A DNA stretch of 64,000 nucleotides from Cristatella mucedo (GCA_009760855.2 WPIO01000172.1:503001-567000), one strand, 5' to 3'. Numbered from the stretch's first letter, positions 22,125 through 33,619 are shown. A program made the numbers and translations. The notes: a model not told the origin generated them from the sequence alone.

Positions 22125-22612
22125 ACCAAGGTCCGAGCAGAGCTGGATAGCAAGCTTGTTGTTGTTACTTGTATATTCCGCGTTTCCCGTGCAGCGTGTT
22201 CGTGGCCCCCCCCCGTGAGTTAATGTCTTTCGGCGGTAGCTCTCGACTGTGGTGGACGTCGACTCTGACTAGTCAAGCAGTTACTCAGCTAGCCGGATCT
22301 TTGACGGCAAACGCTGGTACTGTTGGAATGGAGTCGGTACAACGGCAGGACTGCAGAAGCTGACTGACCGACTAACAAAACTATTCGAGCTTCTTCGTCG
22401 TCTTGCACAGCTATAGTGTACCTTGTATATAATTTTCCCTTTAGACTTGTTTAGTTCCCCTGTTTTCTTTGGTTCATACGACATTATATAGAGGTTTTAC
22501 CCGACGGCCACTCGTCTTACCCTAGCTCTGCGCCATGGCGAGCTGCAGCACAGCCGAAGTGTGGCAGGGTTTGGCCGGAAATAGCCTCAAACAGCAGGAT
22601 CTCTGCTACAGA
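22125..22612 (+). repeat. Repeat block C, copy 2
   Basis: Matches 14612-15095 end to end, with a C-homopolymer expansion near 22207. Class unknown. Confidence 0.75.
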
Positions 22613-22654
22613 CTTGTCGCAGGGCTGGAAGGCTCCAATTTCTGAATTGCTCTG

Positions 22655-23167
22655 GGTTTGTCCATAACTGGTAGCCAGTAGGTGTTGGCAGGAAGTGGCG
22701 TGATGTAGCAACTGCTAAGCTCTCGACAGACAAGCCTAGTAGCATAGTTTTGCACCAGCTATAAGCATCTGATCACACAGGTCGGTAGACTAGCAAGAAG
22801 TGACATACAAAAGTCAATACGGGATGTCACAAATGCATCGACCAACTTAGATGTAATATCCCTGTCTAAACAAGCCGGTATTTTAGCACGGTCATGCAGC
22901 TAAAAGTAGGTGGACTTGATTGTGGAGCTGATGTGGTCGTCTAACTAAAGGTCCCTTTGGAACATGACACCTAAATTTCGTGCAGATTCAACAGGCGATA
23001 TGCTGGCTGAGTTTAGTTTGAGCGTCCGCCTTTCCAATTTCTGAATCACATTTGGTTTCCCCGTAACTAGTAAATTAGTTTCATCATTTAATTTAAGAAA
23101 ATTTGCTGTCATACATGTGCAGATGTCATCAATACATGCAGGAAGAGAGTTAATAGAAATAGACATT
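22655..23167 (-). mobile_element. LINE A ORF2 fragment
   Basis: Minus-strand piece from the region just after the RT box through the C-terminal half. The frame at 22945-23253 includes [30 protein letters not shown] and SARNLGVMFQ. Both ends are truncated; SINE1 follows directly at 23168. Confidence 0.8.
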
Positions 23168-23315
23168 ATGGAGCTGGTTTGGTCGTACGGATAAGGTTCT
23201 CGCCCCGACCAAAGGCCTGGCTGAGTCGTAGGCTGGAGCTCCGAAGCATACATGAAGCGCCTGAATACAGATTAAGTTCTCTTGGGGCGCTATAAAAAAC
23301 GAATAATATTATAAT
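23168..23315 (+). mobile_element. SINE1, plus strand
   Basis: Head GAGCTGGTTTGGTC, altered B-box (GGCTGGAGCTCC), tail AAGCGCCTGAAT, GATTAAGTTCTCT, GGGGCGCTATAAAAAACGAA. Inserted at the end of a LINE A fragment. Confidence 0.8.
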
Positions 23316-24150
23316 GAATATATTAAGTAGTTGGCAGATGGACTGAAGAGGCTATAAATCGCACTTGTAGTGGGCTGTAGGAGTTAAATCTGCGAGCTTG
23401 GCCCTGAAGTGCAAGCTTATTTCGTCTTTCGTTGAACCTGTGCCTGCTAACTAACGAGACAGGCATCATAATGAAAGGGAGATAGAAAGAGTGAGATAGA
23501 GGGAGATATGCGTTTTTTCACAACATTCGCATATACGAGATACAGAGACACTGAATAAGATAGCAGTATACAGTATATTTGCAATGGCTAGTAAGTTGGA
23601 GTCAGAATAACTTGGTGACAATGACGTGACTTGGCTTATTGTGGTAGCTGCTCTTGACCTGGCAAGCGACATGCTATCCCGGTGTAGCTTACTGGAGCTG
23701 GCAAGCCTGGGTCTCATTCCCGAGGACTGCCCCCGATTCTAGTATCGCTCTGCCTCCATCAGGTGAATCCCAGACGAAGCTGCAGTAACAAAGCAGTAGA
23801 ACGAGAGGAAACAAAGCTGTCGTAACAAAGCTGGAGGCTGACATGGGCAGCGGCAAAATGGCTGGCATCAAGTCGCCATGTACTCCTCGAAAGGTTTGAG
23901 CCACGCAGTTCGCCAAAAAGATCACTGCTCAAGTATACAAACGCATAGGAGCCGTTCGGTGTACCGTAGTGACAGACAGGTTGTTTACTTATTATGCCTG
24001 CCATCTGCTTCATAGAGAGTTTCCTGCTTTCGAATGACGTAGCTATCCATAAAATGTCCTCGGTCATCTACAATTCTACCGCTAATACAGAGTACCTGAG
24101 AAAGGTGACTAAAGTCTCGCAGCAGCTTTGTTTTTAGAATTCAATGTTGT
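23316..24150. other. Probable upstream or intergenic host DNA
   Basis: No LINE or SINE recognised. A short GA-rich patch lies at 23477-23506. Minus-strand ORFs (23689-23925, 23759-24067) have no recognised domain. This precedes the candidate signal-peptide exon and may contain its promoter, though no promoter element was identified. Confidence 0.45.
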
Positions 24151-24192
24151 TTCTCCTCAACAGGCCGTCGATTCTTAGCGATACTGCTACAA

Positions 24193-24244
24193 ATGATCCT
24201 GCTGCAGCTGCTGCTTCTTCAGACCGCCGTCTGCTCAAGTGCAG
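24193..24244 (+). CDS. Candidate signal-peptide exon (first coding exon)
   Basis: ATG in good context (A at -3), followed by 17 codons encoding MILLQLLLLQTAVCSSA, a typical cleavable signal peptide: a leucine-rich hydrophobic core, then small residues. A donor GCAG|GTAGAG follows at 24245, leaving phase 1. Signal-peptide exons ending in phase 1 commonly precede phase 1-1 extracellular domain exons, and that is the phase of the candidate exons downstream. The frame is open for at least ten codons upstream, so an earlier start is possible. The product is unknown; a secreted or membrane-anchored protein is inferred. Confidence 0.55.
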
Positions 24245-24676
24245 GTAGAGTACCCTTAAAATAAACTTTCACATTCCATTCAATTGCCTATGTACCTACA
24301 ATGCCATTATGCATGAACTCTTGTTGGTGAGAGCCTCGCTTCATGATCACGATGGCTTTGCAGGCCTACGGTTAGATGAGGGATGGATTTTAGTTCCAGC
24401 CGAAGTTGTTTTCGAGCAAGCTAGTATCTTTTATCCAATAATACCTGCAGTGAGTTGCCTAAAGTGCCGTTTCGAATTGCTATTGCCTTTTACATTACTA
24501 TTTCTATTTGGATTATTATTTACATAAGTATTTTATAATGCAGACGCAAGCTGCAACTACAACTATACAATGCACTTTTGAGAATCCCAGTTTATTTAAA
24601 TCTGCAGATTGACCATCCCTAAATCTACCAGTGTAGTAGTATTAGATCTAACGGAAATATCCTGGTGACTTTACAG

Positions 24677-24826
24677 TACATGGAATAATGTGGACATGCT
24701 CTAACCACCACTGGTATTTGCCAGGTTGCTTAGGAATATTGCCACTAATTTTCAATAATAAGGTTGCTATCTGTGTTGGGATCAAAAGACATGAGGCTCC
24801 AACAGCTATGAGCGAAAAAGAAGTCC
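24677..24826 (+). CDS. Weak candidate extracellular exon
   Basis: Acceptor GACTTTACAG|TA at 24676 gives phase 1. The frame stays open to 25053. It encodes cysteines and tryptophans in an order that could suit a small disulphide domain (IMWTCSNHHWYLPGC; AICVG). The only phase-1 donor noted is a modest TCC|GTATGA at 24827, giving a 150-bp class 1-1 exon. No homology recognised. It could equally be a chance ORF. Confidence 0.25.
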
Positions 24827-25828
24827 GTATGAATCTATTTAAGGCAAAGGTTGTGAGTTTCAGTGACGACAATCCCCATACTATAGTCTATATTTTCTAC
24901 TTAAACTGCATAGTTTTAAAGGATGTGCAGCACTTCTTGCTGGGCCACAATAATTCCATGATGAACTATTTTTGTTTGATAAAAACTGTATTTCTTGAGT
25001 GTGGATCATTTATATTTTATTTGCATTTGGAATATCATCGTGCAGTACAGTAATGGAAATGTATTTCAAAGCCCTAGGCATGCTTTATGCCCAAGGAGTC
25101 GTGCTTACGAGTGTAGGGAGAGGCCATATCGCCTAGGTGATATATTTCGGGCTTTTTCATAGGGGAAGGGCCACTACCAGTTAAGTTTTACTAGATCGCC
25201 GAACTTTAGGAGAGATTTTAGGAAGTAGCTGTCAGTCTGGAAGCAGGAGATTGAAAGCATCGGTTGAGAATTTATGCAGTTTAGTACTGCAATAAATATT
25301 TAAAACCACTAATTGTTAATCAAATTTTTTAATTTTAGAAGGCTATTGCAAAAGTAAAAAGCGTTAGAGCAATCGTAACTCTTATAAAATCCGCATTGAG
25401 TTCAATAAAAACACAGACTTAAAAGTTATTCTTCGTCAGCTAAGTTATATTACAAAGATTTACTCAGTTTATTCGGCGATGTACCCCCACCACAAGAGGT
25501 CAGTGACTCACACTTTGCGACCCAGGAAGTGTATTGCCCGTTGCTTAGAGGCACAGCAAGCTTACCTTGTGTATCATGACATTCTTTATTTGCAATAAAA
25601 GAGGGCAATTTCAATAGACTTGCTTGAGTGACTAGGCGGTTGTCTAAGAATGGCCCTACTTGCTCATGTGTAGCCTTGATCGAGAGAATTAAGTCAGACA
25701 ACGCCAACCCACTTCGATGCCGAATGATGCTAAACTATTCATTTCTGATGTGTGGTGATAGGGGTCATTTTAGGAGTTACGGCTATGTTTAGGTCACTCC
25801 TCAAAAATGTGTCGGCAGTAGGAGAATT
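24827..25828. other. Presumed intronic DNA
   Basis: AT-rich. A minus-strand frame at 25450-25707 (85 codons) has no recognised domain. No repeat family assigned. Confidence 0.4.
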
Positions 25829-26200
25829 GTCCTCGTTGTGTAAGAATCGTGGAAGTCAATTCCACTGTGTATAACCTGCAGAGCATAAGTTTTTTCCTCC
25901 AACGATTTTTAAGTGGAGGAGCGAAACAGCTTATTTTTTATCCATACAAGACCTGAGGCCACGATAAGGCTGAAACTGTTGCAGCAGGTCAGCTAGGTTA
26001 TTCATTTTGTTTGTTTATCAAGCATAATTTTACTAACCATTCAATTGCATTTCTCTTTGCAGCAAATATAAAGCGCCTACAGACAGATTAAGTTCTCTGA
26101 GGTTATTTTATCAAGTGCATTATTGTTATTATTATTATTAGGCTGTTGTTCAGCATAAGAACTTTACACTGTGTCTGGTGATCATCATCCTGAAGCCATC
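25829..26200 (-). mobile_element. LINE B fragment split by LINE A tail
   Basis: Minus-strand LINE B C-terminal and 3' landmarks occur at 25829-25996. They resume after 26141 (GTTCAGCATAAGAACTTTAC, as in other LINE B minus copies). The gap is filled by a plus-strand LINE A 3' end. Confidence 0.7.
25997..26141 (+). mobile_element. LINE A 3' end nested in LINE B
   Basis: Only the last ~145 bp of LINE A, from TTCATTTTGTTTGT through AAGCGCC...TTCTCTGAGG to the ATT-type tail. Flanks share a TAGGTT/TAGGCT-like hexamer that may be the target duplication. Confidence 0.75.
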
Positions 26201-26235
26201 GAAGTTCCTACAGCGAAGGAGCTACGTGTTCGAAC

Positions 26236-26400
26236 CTACGATCGTCGTTGGATCTAGCGACCGTTTTCGCCGGTACATGTGCTTGCCTTTGACGTCCGTG
26301 GTCAACATCCGTGCACTTGATGACCCAGGTCGTGCATTCGATCCCTGTGACATTTTTGAAGCACCTGGATGGAGATTAAGTTATCTTATCTCGTTTCGAA
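26236..26400 (+). mobile_element. SINE1-like, diverged
   Basis: B-box-like GCATTCGATCCC at 26334-26345, followed by GAAGCACCTGGATGGAGATT and AAGTTATCTT, which match the SINE1 tail. The head is weak. Confidence 0.5.
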
Positions 26401-26465
26401 ATGTTTGAGTGGCATTTTTTTGCTTTTTTTCTCTGGAAGGCGGGCCTTCACGTTTGCTACGGTCT

Positions 26466-27293
26466 TCAGCAGGCCGTGCAGGATGACTTTCCAAAGCTGG
26501 GTGAGGCCCAAGTGAGGACATTCACCATAGAGCTCGGCTTCTGCTCTCTGAGGCAGTACATGCCATTTAGACTGAATGGGCCACCAGCCACGACCGAAAG
26601 CTTGAGTGAACAGAAGCTGGTGTGCCGGAAAAGAAGGTTTGCCAAGCTGCCATTGTGTAGCAGGTCACAGTGTTCTAAGCGTTTGATAGGCTGTGATGAT
26701 GAACCACGAGGCGACGGTGTGCAGAGAGGCTGAGACGTAGAGCAGCCATACAAAGGTGTGTGGCGGAGAGACGGCAGCGTCCGGCAGAAATGCAGCAGCA
26801 TTCGGCAGATATGCTGGACAGGCCGGAGAGTCAGTTCACGTCGGAAAGTCGGTGACGGCTGAAAAGTAGCTGCAGGCCGGAAACTCGGCGTAGGACGGAA
26901 AGGAAACGTCTGCCTGAAATGTGACAGCATCCGCCGGAGATTTTTCTACGTCCGACGCAGTGGGGAACGTGCCCTCGAGAGATGCCGCTGGGTGTGCGAG
27001 AGAAGAGGTGGCTGCCGAGGAGGCAGGCTAGATGCCTGCCGTGCGGCCGGAGGCAAATACGCGGGAGTAGCGGAGAAAAAAGGAGTGGCGCACAGTGGAG
27101 TTTTCCTCGGTCCTCGAAATGCGGGCTGACGAATCTCTCCAGGTACAGCAGTGGACTTGCGAGAGAAGCCCACGACAAACGGAGCAGTGGCATAATCTGC
27201 ATGAGAGCTAGCGGCGTCTGCCAGATAAGCGACGACGGCGACGGTTGGGAAGAAGACTAATGGAAAAGTGTGTGTAGTGGCGACAGCCGGCAA
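26466..27293 (-). pseudogene. Proline-rich repeat ORF with one in-frame stop
   Basis: Two minus-strand ORFs (27293-26946 and 26930-26466) are in the same frame, separated by one stop codon at 26946-26948. Together they give about 275 codons. The second half begins with degenerate hexapeptide repeats of the form FRPxPx (HFRQTF, PFRPTP, SFRPAA, TFQPSP, TFRREL), reflecting an 18-bp periodicity in the DNA at about 26765-26945. The first half is rich in Pro, Ala, Ser and Arg and has a possible hydrophobic start. No homologue is recognised. Other frames are also partly open because the DNA is GC-rich and repetitive, so coding status is uncertain. Confidence 0.3.
26765..26945. repeat. Degenerate 18-bp minisatellite
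   Basis: About ten imperfect units starting CGGAAA/CGGAGA/CTGAAA, spaced 18 bp apart with two units of 21 bp. All unit lengths are multiples of three. Confidence 0.7.
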
Positions 27294-27922
27294 TAACGAG
27301 ATAATTAGAAATCGTGTGGTAAAAAAAAGGAGGCACGAAGCTAGCGCCTGGCTAAGGGGAAAGACTAATAGCGACGCAGCAGCTGGCTAAAAAGAGCTCT
27401 GACTTCCGTTGCCTGCTTGTTGCCAAAGGCCGTGCTCCGTTGTGCCTCCTTCCAGCGTCTGTGAGGTAGCCTGCCTGCATGTGGGGAAAGCTGTTGGTTG
27501 CTGAAATGTTACGGGTTGTCACGTTGAAAAGCGCTTTTCTCTTGTGTGGAAGATTTGCTGTCGTATATATATTTTCGCTTTACTTTTGCAGTAGGCCTGT
27601 GTTTTTTGTTGGGATCTTTTTATCTTGACATCATTAGGCATGTGTTATTGTAGACCAGTGTATGGCCTCAAGGAGGTTATGGGCTATGCTGGTTCATGGG
27701 GAAATGACTTTATGAGGTTGAGTCACGCCTTACTGAGAGCAGTAGTGGGGACGCTAGTGCAGGAGGTAACTGGTGTGAGCTGTCATGCTGGAGATCAACT
27801 ACACGGTCGTTGAAGCCCCATCAACGATTCCGTAGTGTGTCGCTTGCTTGCTGCCAGAGCGACAAATTCCAAAGCACGTTGCCTATACATGCACTTTCCA
27901 GTTCGATAACTCATGCCACGCA
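27294..27922. other. No recognised feature
   Basis: Mixed composition with a plus-strand frame at 27625-27813 that has no recognised domain. Confidence 0.4.
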
Positions 27923-27982
27923 CTTGGACGAGTACTCCCCGTGGCATGAGTGATCGCATGCCACGTGGAGTATTCGTCCGAG
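27923..27982. repeat. Inverted repeat / hairpin
   Basis: Arms 27923-27948 and 27957-27982 pair at 23 of 26 positions around an 8-base loop. A further CATGCCACG occurs just upstream at 27912. Role unknown; it might be a small palindromic element or a structured RNA. Confidence 0.7.
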
Positions 27983-29216
27983 ACTTGAGCTCTCCTGGAT
28001 CTTCGACCGTAGCAACAAGTGAAACAGCAGAAGAACTCTGGGCACGAAGACCATTTCAGCCGTATCCTCGGCCGTGGGTGAGAAGAACGTTTCCTCTGCT
28101 GCAGAAATTAACATGGCATACATTAAGGCTACTAGCTCGGATATAAATAATGACATCCATTTCAAGAACTATGTTCATCCAGTGACAAAATCACAATCCG
28201 AACAATGAACCTCAATATGTGTACCAGTACCTGTACACCAATCTTACAGGTTTACGTACTAGTAGACGAACAGGTTGACGAACGATTGCTGCTCATCATT
28301 AACACACTTTCATAATGCCGTTTGCACGAGTATGGACTGCTGGAAGCAGCGTACTGGAGCATCCAGTGCCATCTAGGGTGGTTGCCCACAAGATGTTCAA
28401 TATCCCATCAATCGTAGGCAATAGCAGCACCAAAGTCACGGGAACACGGCGGCGTCGCAGTTTTGACGGTGCCCTTTAAAAGCTTATTAGTTTCTTCGGT
28501 CGAACCGCGTACTAAAGTTGTGGGCACAAGCCGAAGACAGATGATTCAAATCACCTCTCCAGTAAAGTCGTTTTCGCTGTCAAATTGAAAAGCCCGGTTG
28601 TGGTACGGCCATTGTGCATCCGACTTGGGCTGAGCCGCATCGCCTCGGTTTGAGCGAGTCCATTCTCAAAGCGACCAATAAAACCTGCCTCACTTTGCGA
28701 AATAAAGCTCCATTTGTACTAAAATGAGGAACGCGGCTTACGCAAGCAAGCACAGTGCTTGCAGCCGCCGCATCACCTCGAGTAAGCTCAGCACAGATGC
28801 ACATATTTACGAAGACTCTGAATCAAGCTAGGCTGGCTAATTAGATGTATGGTTACTCACAATCGTGATTTCTGTTGCTAGAGAACTCGTCATGAGCCTA
28901 GAAGCAATTGGGAGAAAATGCTGGGCTTCGCGTGTGCCTTATCTTCCGACAGTCTTTTTAACCTGCCTGCTTTATTATTTCGTAACCTACGAAAGATCCG
29001 CCATTCAATTACGAGGGTATACACTGACCCGGTTTTCATGTTGTTACTCGTGTAGCTTAGCAAGAGCATTCAGTAAATGCACCTTATTGACGAACTCTAT
29101 TCCGCCGACGTAATGCAATGGAACGTAAAGTAATGTAAGGCACGACTTTTAGTGATTCAGGAATCGACTGAATAAGTGGCCGAAACAGCTCTCGAATTTT
29201 ATGTGGCTATTTTTAG
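27983..29216. other. Presumed intron or intergenic DNA
   Basis: No LINE or SINE matches noted. Short frames at 28580-28804 (minus) and 28865-29113 (plus) have no recognised domain. Confidence 0.4.
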
Positions 29217-29741
29217 AATATTATAGTTTGACATTCTCTAAGCGGCTGGCACGCAATACTCGTAGCTGGCTCACGGCACATAATCCTTTTCGCATTGCTG
29301 ATTACATTGCCATTCTTTTAGATTTCGGAAACGTTTTGATAACCATCCCTACGTGCATTCCGCTGAAGTCTGCCTTCAACGTTAGCTGCGATATTGCGTC
29401 AAGTGAAGGCATTTTTGTCACAACGACGAGCCTCGTAATGCTAGATAGCCTCAGTGGGAATAACTCAACGATAGCAATATGCGCCGTCGGCGAGCTCCTT
29501 CAACCAACAGATTTGGATCTCCAGTTCCTCAATATTGAGCGTACTACTTGCAACATTCCCCAAGGTAGAAATCAGAAAACGTTCACTGTAACGTTCGAAC
29601 TCACTTTGCGGTCAAACGAAAGTGCTGACTTGACTATTCTGAAGAAGTGGCTAAAATGCTCAGTCTCTGGTAACGACCGAAATAAGACCTCGGAATTCGT
29701 AGACAAGGCGTGGGCAGAGGTGTCGGCTTGTAGAAATTCAG
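29217..29741 (+). CDS. Candidate 175-aa extracellular exon (copy 2, full)
   Basis: Open frame between acceptor CTATTTTTAG|AA (29216) and donor TTCAG|GTAAGC (29742). At 525 bp it is a class 1-1 exon, which can be inserted or repeated without frame disruption. The peptide has six cysteines (IPTCIP, VSCDI, AICAV, TTCNI, LKCSV, SACRN) and N-glycosylation sequons (FNVS, NNST, SNES, RNKT), as expected outside the cell. Its start (KRLARNTRS) resembles the start of the exon at 63723 (KRIARNTKS). Its second half is duplicated at 3669-3972 with only frame-preserving indels. The fold is not recognised; a beta-sandwich adhesion-type domain is possible but unproven. An alternative acceptor TCTAAG at 29236 would shorten it. 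Confidence 0.55.
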
Positions 29742-30229
29742 GTAAGCTGATGTTTGCTGCGTTTGTAAAAACTGACTGTGCTAAGCTGTTTATTGTAAGA
29801 CAGTCTTTTCTTCCCTAAGAATATTTTAAGTAGTGAATTATAAAACAAGATCAAAATCATTACTACCATTAACCCAGGATCATCTACTATAAACCTTTAC
29901 CACTTCTTATATAGATGCATTTCCTTAAATGATTGTAACTAATGTAGGCAATAGTAAGTTGAAGAAACAGGTAAACTGAATACCTAGCTTGCTAGTTTCA
30001 TTTGTGGATGTCTGATAACTCTCCTAAATCAAGCGGGGCTGTATCATTTAATAACTGCTTGTGGGTTTTTTGAGAGCAATTCTAGACTTAGACACTTAGC
30101 ACTTCTAATATGCGTGCTATGCTACAACGGCAATGTGTGCTCTAGGTATCCTATTTGTTTATGACTTTCCGACTCCCACAGCATATTCTGGACTTCATGA
30201 ATACTTTTAATCCACACTTCTTTGACTGC
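29742..30229 (+). repeat. Intron-derived repeat R3
   Basis: Intron downstream of the full exon, matching R1 (3173-3660) and R2 (3973-4471). Ends with TTTGACTGCAG. Confidence 0.75.
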
Positions 30230-30337
30230 AGTCAAATAGAGGTGACTGCTAACTATAAAGACGGGCTCAAAATCTTCAATGATTTAGTTAGGTTTGACGA
30301 TTTGTTAGAATATTTCATTAGTGGGAAGCACAGTTGA
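30230..30337 (+). other. Conserved 35-codon open segment, copy 2
   Basis: Counterpart of 4472-4579: same length, same stop position, core VTANYKDGLKIFNDL. Possible terminal exon; partly overlaps antisense LINE B' sequence. Confidence 0.25.
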
Positions 30338-31130
30338 TTCAGGCAAGCAGTTGAGGTGGTGAGTAGCACGGACGTACAGGACTGCTGAAATAAATGAGTC
30401 GGAAGCGAGACAGTAGTTGTCATTGCGTAGGAATTGACAAGCGAGTTCCACAGTCTAGGACATGCAGAGCTCAAGCTTCTGTCGCCAACGGTCTTTAAGC
30501 GAAGGAATAGAACCGCTAATTTATTGTCCATGCAAGACCTCAGGACACGAGGAGGCTGAACCCGGTGCAGCAGTTCAGCTATTTATGGAAGAGCCAAGCC
30601 GTGGGCGTAAGAACTTCGCTCTGTATCCGCTGATCAACTAGCAGATATCCTAGCTCTTTTAGAAAAAAGACACGTAGTCAAACCTACGGGACTTGAAAAC
30701 TAGCCTTGCAGCCATATTCACAGCGAGCTGCAATGGCTAGTTGTTTTTGTTGGTAGCCCAGCCAAATAAAAATTACAATAATCAAGCCGAGACAGAACTA
30801 AGGAGCCAGTTAAAAGTTTTGCAAGCCTTTGGGGAAGACAGCCCTTAATCTTAGAACAGGGATCGGACGTGATGGCTAGATGTAGAAGCAGTCTTCTAAG
30901 CGATGCTTTTAAAATTTAGGCAGCTGCTCAAAACGCCACCTAAATTTTGAGTTCGTAGTGATTGTTGCACACCAGCATTGCCGTCAGGACAACAAAAGCG
31001 AAGTCATTGCTATGATCTAAACAGGTCGGTGAGAGTTGGTGACCTCATGCCTACAACAATTTCTGCATTGGTTTCAGCTTGCTCGTGGCATTCGGTCTTC
31101 CGGTAAACCCGCAAGTGGTACTATTCCCTA
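30320..31130 (-). mobile_element. LINE B' fragment (duplicate)
   Basis: Counterpart of 4560-5392. A frame at 30253-30531 carries FLRLKTVGDRSLSSACPRLW from the ORF2 C-terminus. Confidence 0.75.
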
Positions 31131-31554
31131 AAAATAAATACTCCTGCAACAGAATATTTAGACCCTTGACCACGGAATTCATTTAACAAATTTGAATATA
31201 AATGTGACTCTTGCATTAGCATATTTTTCTATCTACTTCCTAACCACTTATAATATCCCACTACTTTATTCATTCACCACCCAAGTGATAAACTATAAGT
31301 GAACTATTGAACTCACTGCAAAACTGCTAAACTAATATGTATTCTGCTAACTGCTGCATGATAACTGAACAGCGACTAGGCTTGGGCTGAGGTATAGCGA
31401 GCACTCCGTTGAAACTAGTAAAAGTAAATTCTTTTGGTACGGTGAACCTAAGCGAGGATATGTATAAGATTAGATCTGGCAAGACGTTAATGAGCCAAAG
31501 AAGTAATCATAAGGTGCTAGAAGGACTTATACTGTACATGTGAGACCACGCCAC
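31131..31554. other. Unannotated AT-rich spacer (duplicate)
   Basis: Counterpart of 5393-5815. No feature recognised. Confidence 0.5.
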
Positions 31555-33600
31555 CCAGGTTCTCATTCTATCAGTCCATGCCTTCAGACAAGGTTGGTGG
31601 TGGGTCGCATTTGTTGCACTCGAATCGTTTGGCTATAAGATGAGCAGTGTTTCGCATGGGCCATCCTTTGAATCAGCTACAATCAGGTCTTAATCAATTA
31701 CAGTGCCTCTTACTGTTGTGATATACCGACCTCCTTCTGACTGTCTAAGCTTGTTTATAGAGGAGTTTTTCAGAGTTCCAACCTAAAATTATGGTGTGAC
31801 AGGCCGTTAATGATTGCTGGAGACTTCAGTATTCAAGTTGACAACCCTAGCAACAGCCAGGTCCCGCTCATTTCTTGACTTTCTGGAGAACTTTGGTTTG
31901 GTCCAATGCGTTAATTATGCCACCCACGTCAGTGGCCGTATTCTTGATCTCGTGATCAACAAGGATGTCCTCAAAACTGACATTGGAGTGTGCCAGTTGA
32001 CCCTTACAGATCATCGTACGGTCGCGTTTACCTTCACTTGTTCGTATAGGGTAATGTCGAACGTAACTTACAAAGCATTGACAAAGACAAATTTTTGAAA
32101 CTTGTAGTGCAGGTTTTCTTGATCTGCATTCAGACTTGACAGGCAGCCTCGATACCATCACTGATGCAGTGAACATGGCACTCAGTAGTGCTCTTGACAT
32201 GCAAGCTCCGGTTCATTCTATTTGCGTGCAAAGTCGTAGAGATTCCGTTTAATCAATTTTTTACCCTAAAGATGCAACAGGTTGAGCTCAGGGTTGAACG
32301 TTTTTGAAGAAAGCGGAGTGAGATTCAGAGCTAGTCATTTCAAAGACTTCCTTTAATTTTACACCCGTAAGCTTAAAAAGCCGGGCTTCTTGTTTCACTC
32401 GAAAGCTGAATTCCTGCCTGTCGGAATAAAAAAAAAAACTCAGTGGACAGTAAACCATTTACTGGCCAATCCTGAGAGGTCTGACTGCCCAGATATCAGG
32501 TTCTCAGCCGATAGGTTTTCAGCTTTCTTAACGGCAAAATATTGTGCACATTTGTGCCTCCATAAAGCCCTCCCCGATTGAAGCGATAGTGGAATCATGG
32601 CCTGCGACTTTCCTTAAAAGGTTTTCCGAGGTTTCTGCATGCGGTTTGGCTACCGGAATAAGGTCTAGCAGAAAGAGCTCATCTCCTGGAGACCACATAC
32701 CAACATCTCTGTGGTATTCACTGCCTGACTAACTTAGCCCTGCCATAACCGAGATTTGTAATGCTTGTTTGGGAAAAGGGGTCATACCCAATATCTTCGA
32801 ATCGGCAATCGTTAGACCCATACTTAAAAATCCTGGATTAGATGCAAAGGTCCTTGCAACCTATCGCCCAGTTTCCCTTCTTCCTTACTCATCAAAGATT
32901 TTTGAAAAAATTGTTGCTAAGCGTCGGGTTGAACATATTAAGAAGAATGAAATGTCAGAAATATTTCGATCAGATTTCAAAAGGCAGCACTGTACTGAAA
33001 CTGCTCTCCTCCGTATAACCAACGAAATTCTGCGTCGTAACGACAACGGAAATGTCACTGGCCTAGCTCCTCTAGATCTAGCAGCTGGCTTCCAAACAGT
33101 TGACCACGATGTTCTATTTGAACCATTGTAAACAACGATCGGTCTGGCAGACAAAGCACCGGTGTGGTTTAAGTCGTACTCGTCTGATTGTGTTCACACC
33201 GTGTCGTATGGGGGTAATTTCTCAACGCGTGACGGGTCACCTGTGGAGCCCCTCAAGGCTCCATACTCGGTCCGTTGCTGTTCTTCATTTATACTCAGCC
33301 ACTGAAAAAAATGATTAAGGCCCATGGAATAGGATATAATTTTTTGCGCTAACGGTGCTCAGACGTATTTGTCATTCAAACCGTCGGAATCGGCTGCAGC
33401 AACTGATAAGCTGAATGCTTGCCTTACCGATATTCGATCCTGGATGTCGGAAAACTTCTTGAAACTAAATGACGATAAAACCACCTGCAGCTCACAGGAC
33501 ACCCTTAGCCTGTGGCTGGCTTAAAAGGCTTTTTTCTAGGAGGAACGAGAGAATCAAGCAACTTAACCAAAGCTGCCTAAACGGTGAAGTCGAAACGGTA
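31555..33600 (+). mobile_element. LINE B, endonuclease to RT, decayed (duplicate)
   Basis: Counterpart of 5816-7900. The endonuclease end (SRSFLDFLENFGLVQ, LTLTDHR), linker and RT (RPVSLLPYSSKIFEKIVAK; LDLAAGFQTVDH with the usual AFDTIDH altered; [13 protein letters not shown]) survive in shifted frames. The copy stops before the 3' end. Confidence 0.8.
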
Positions 33601-33619
33601 CTCGTTAGCACTGCAGTTT

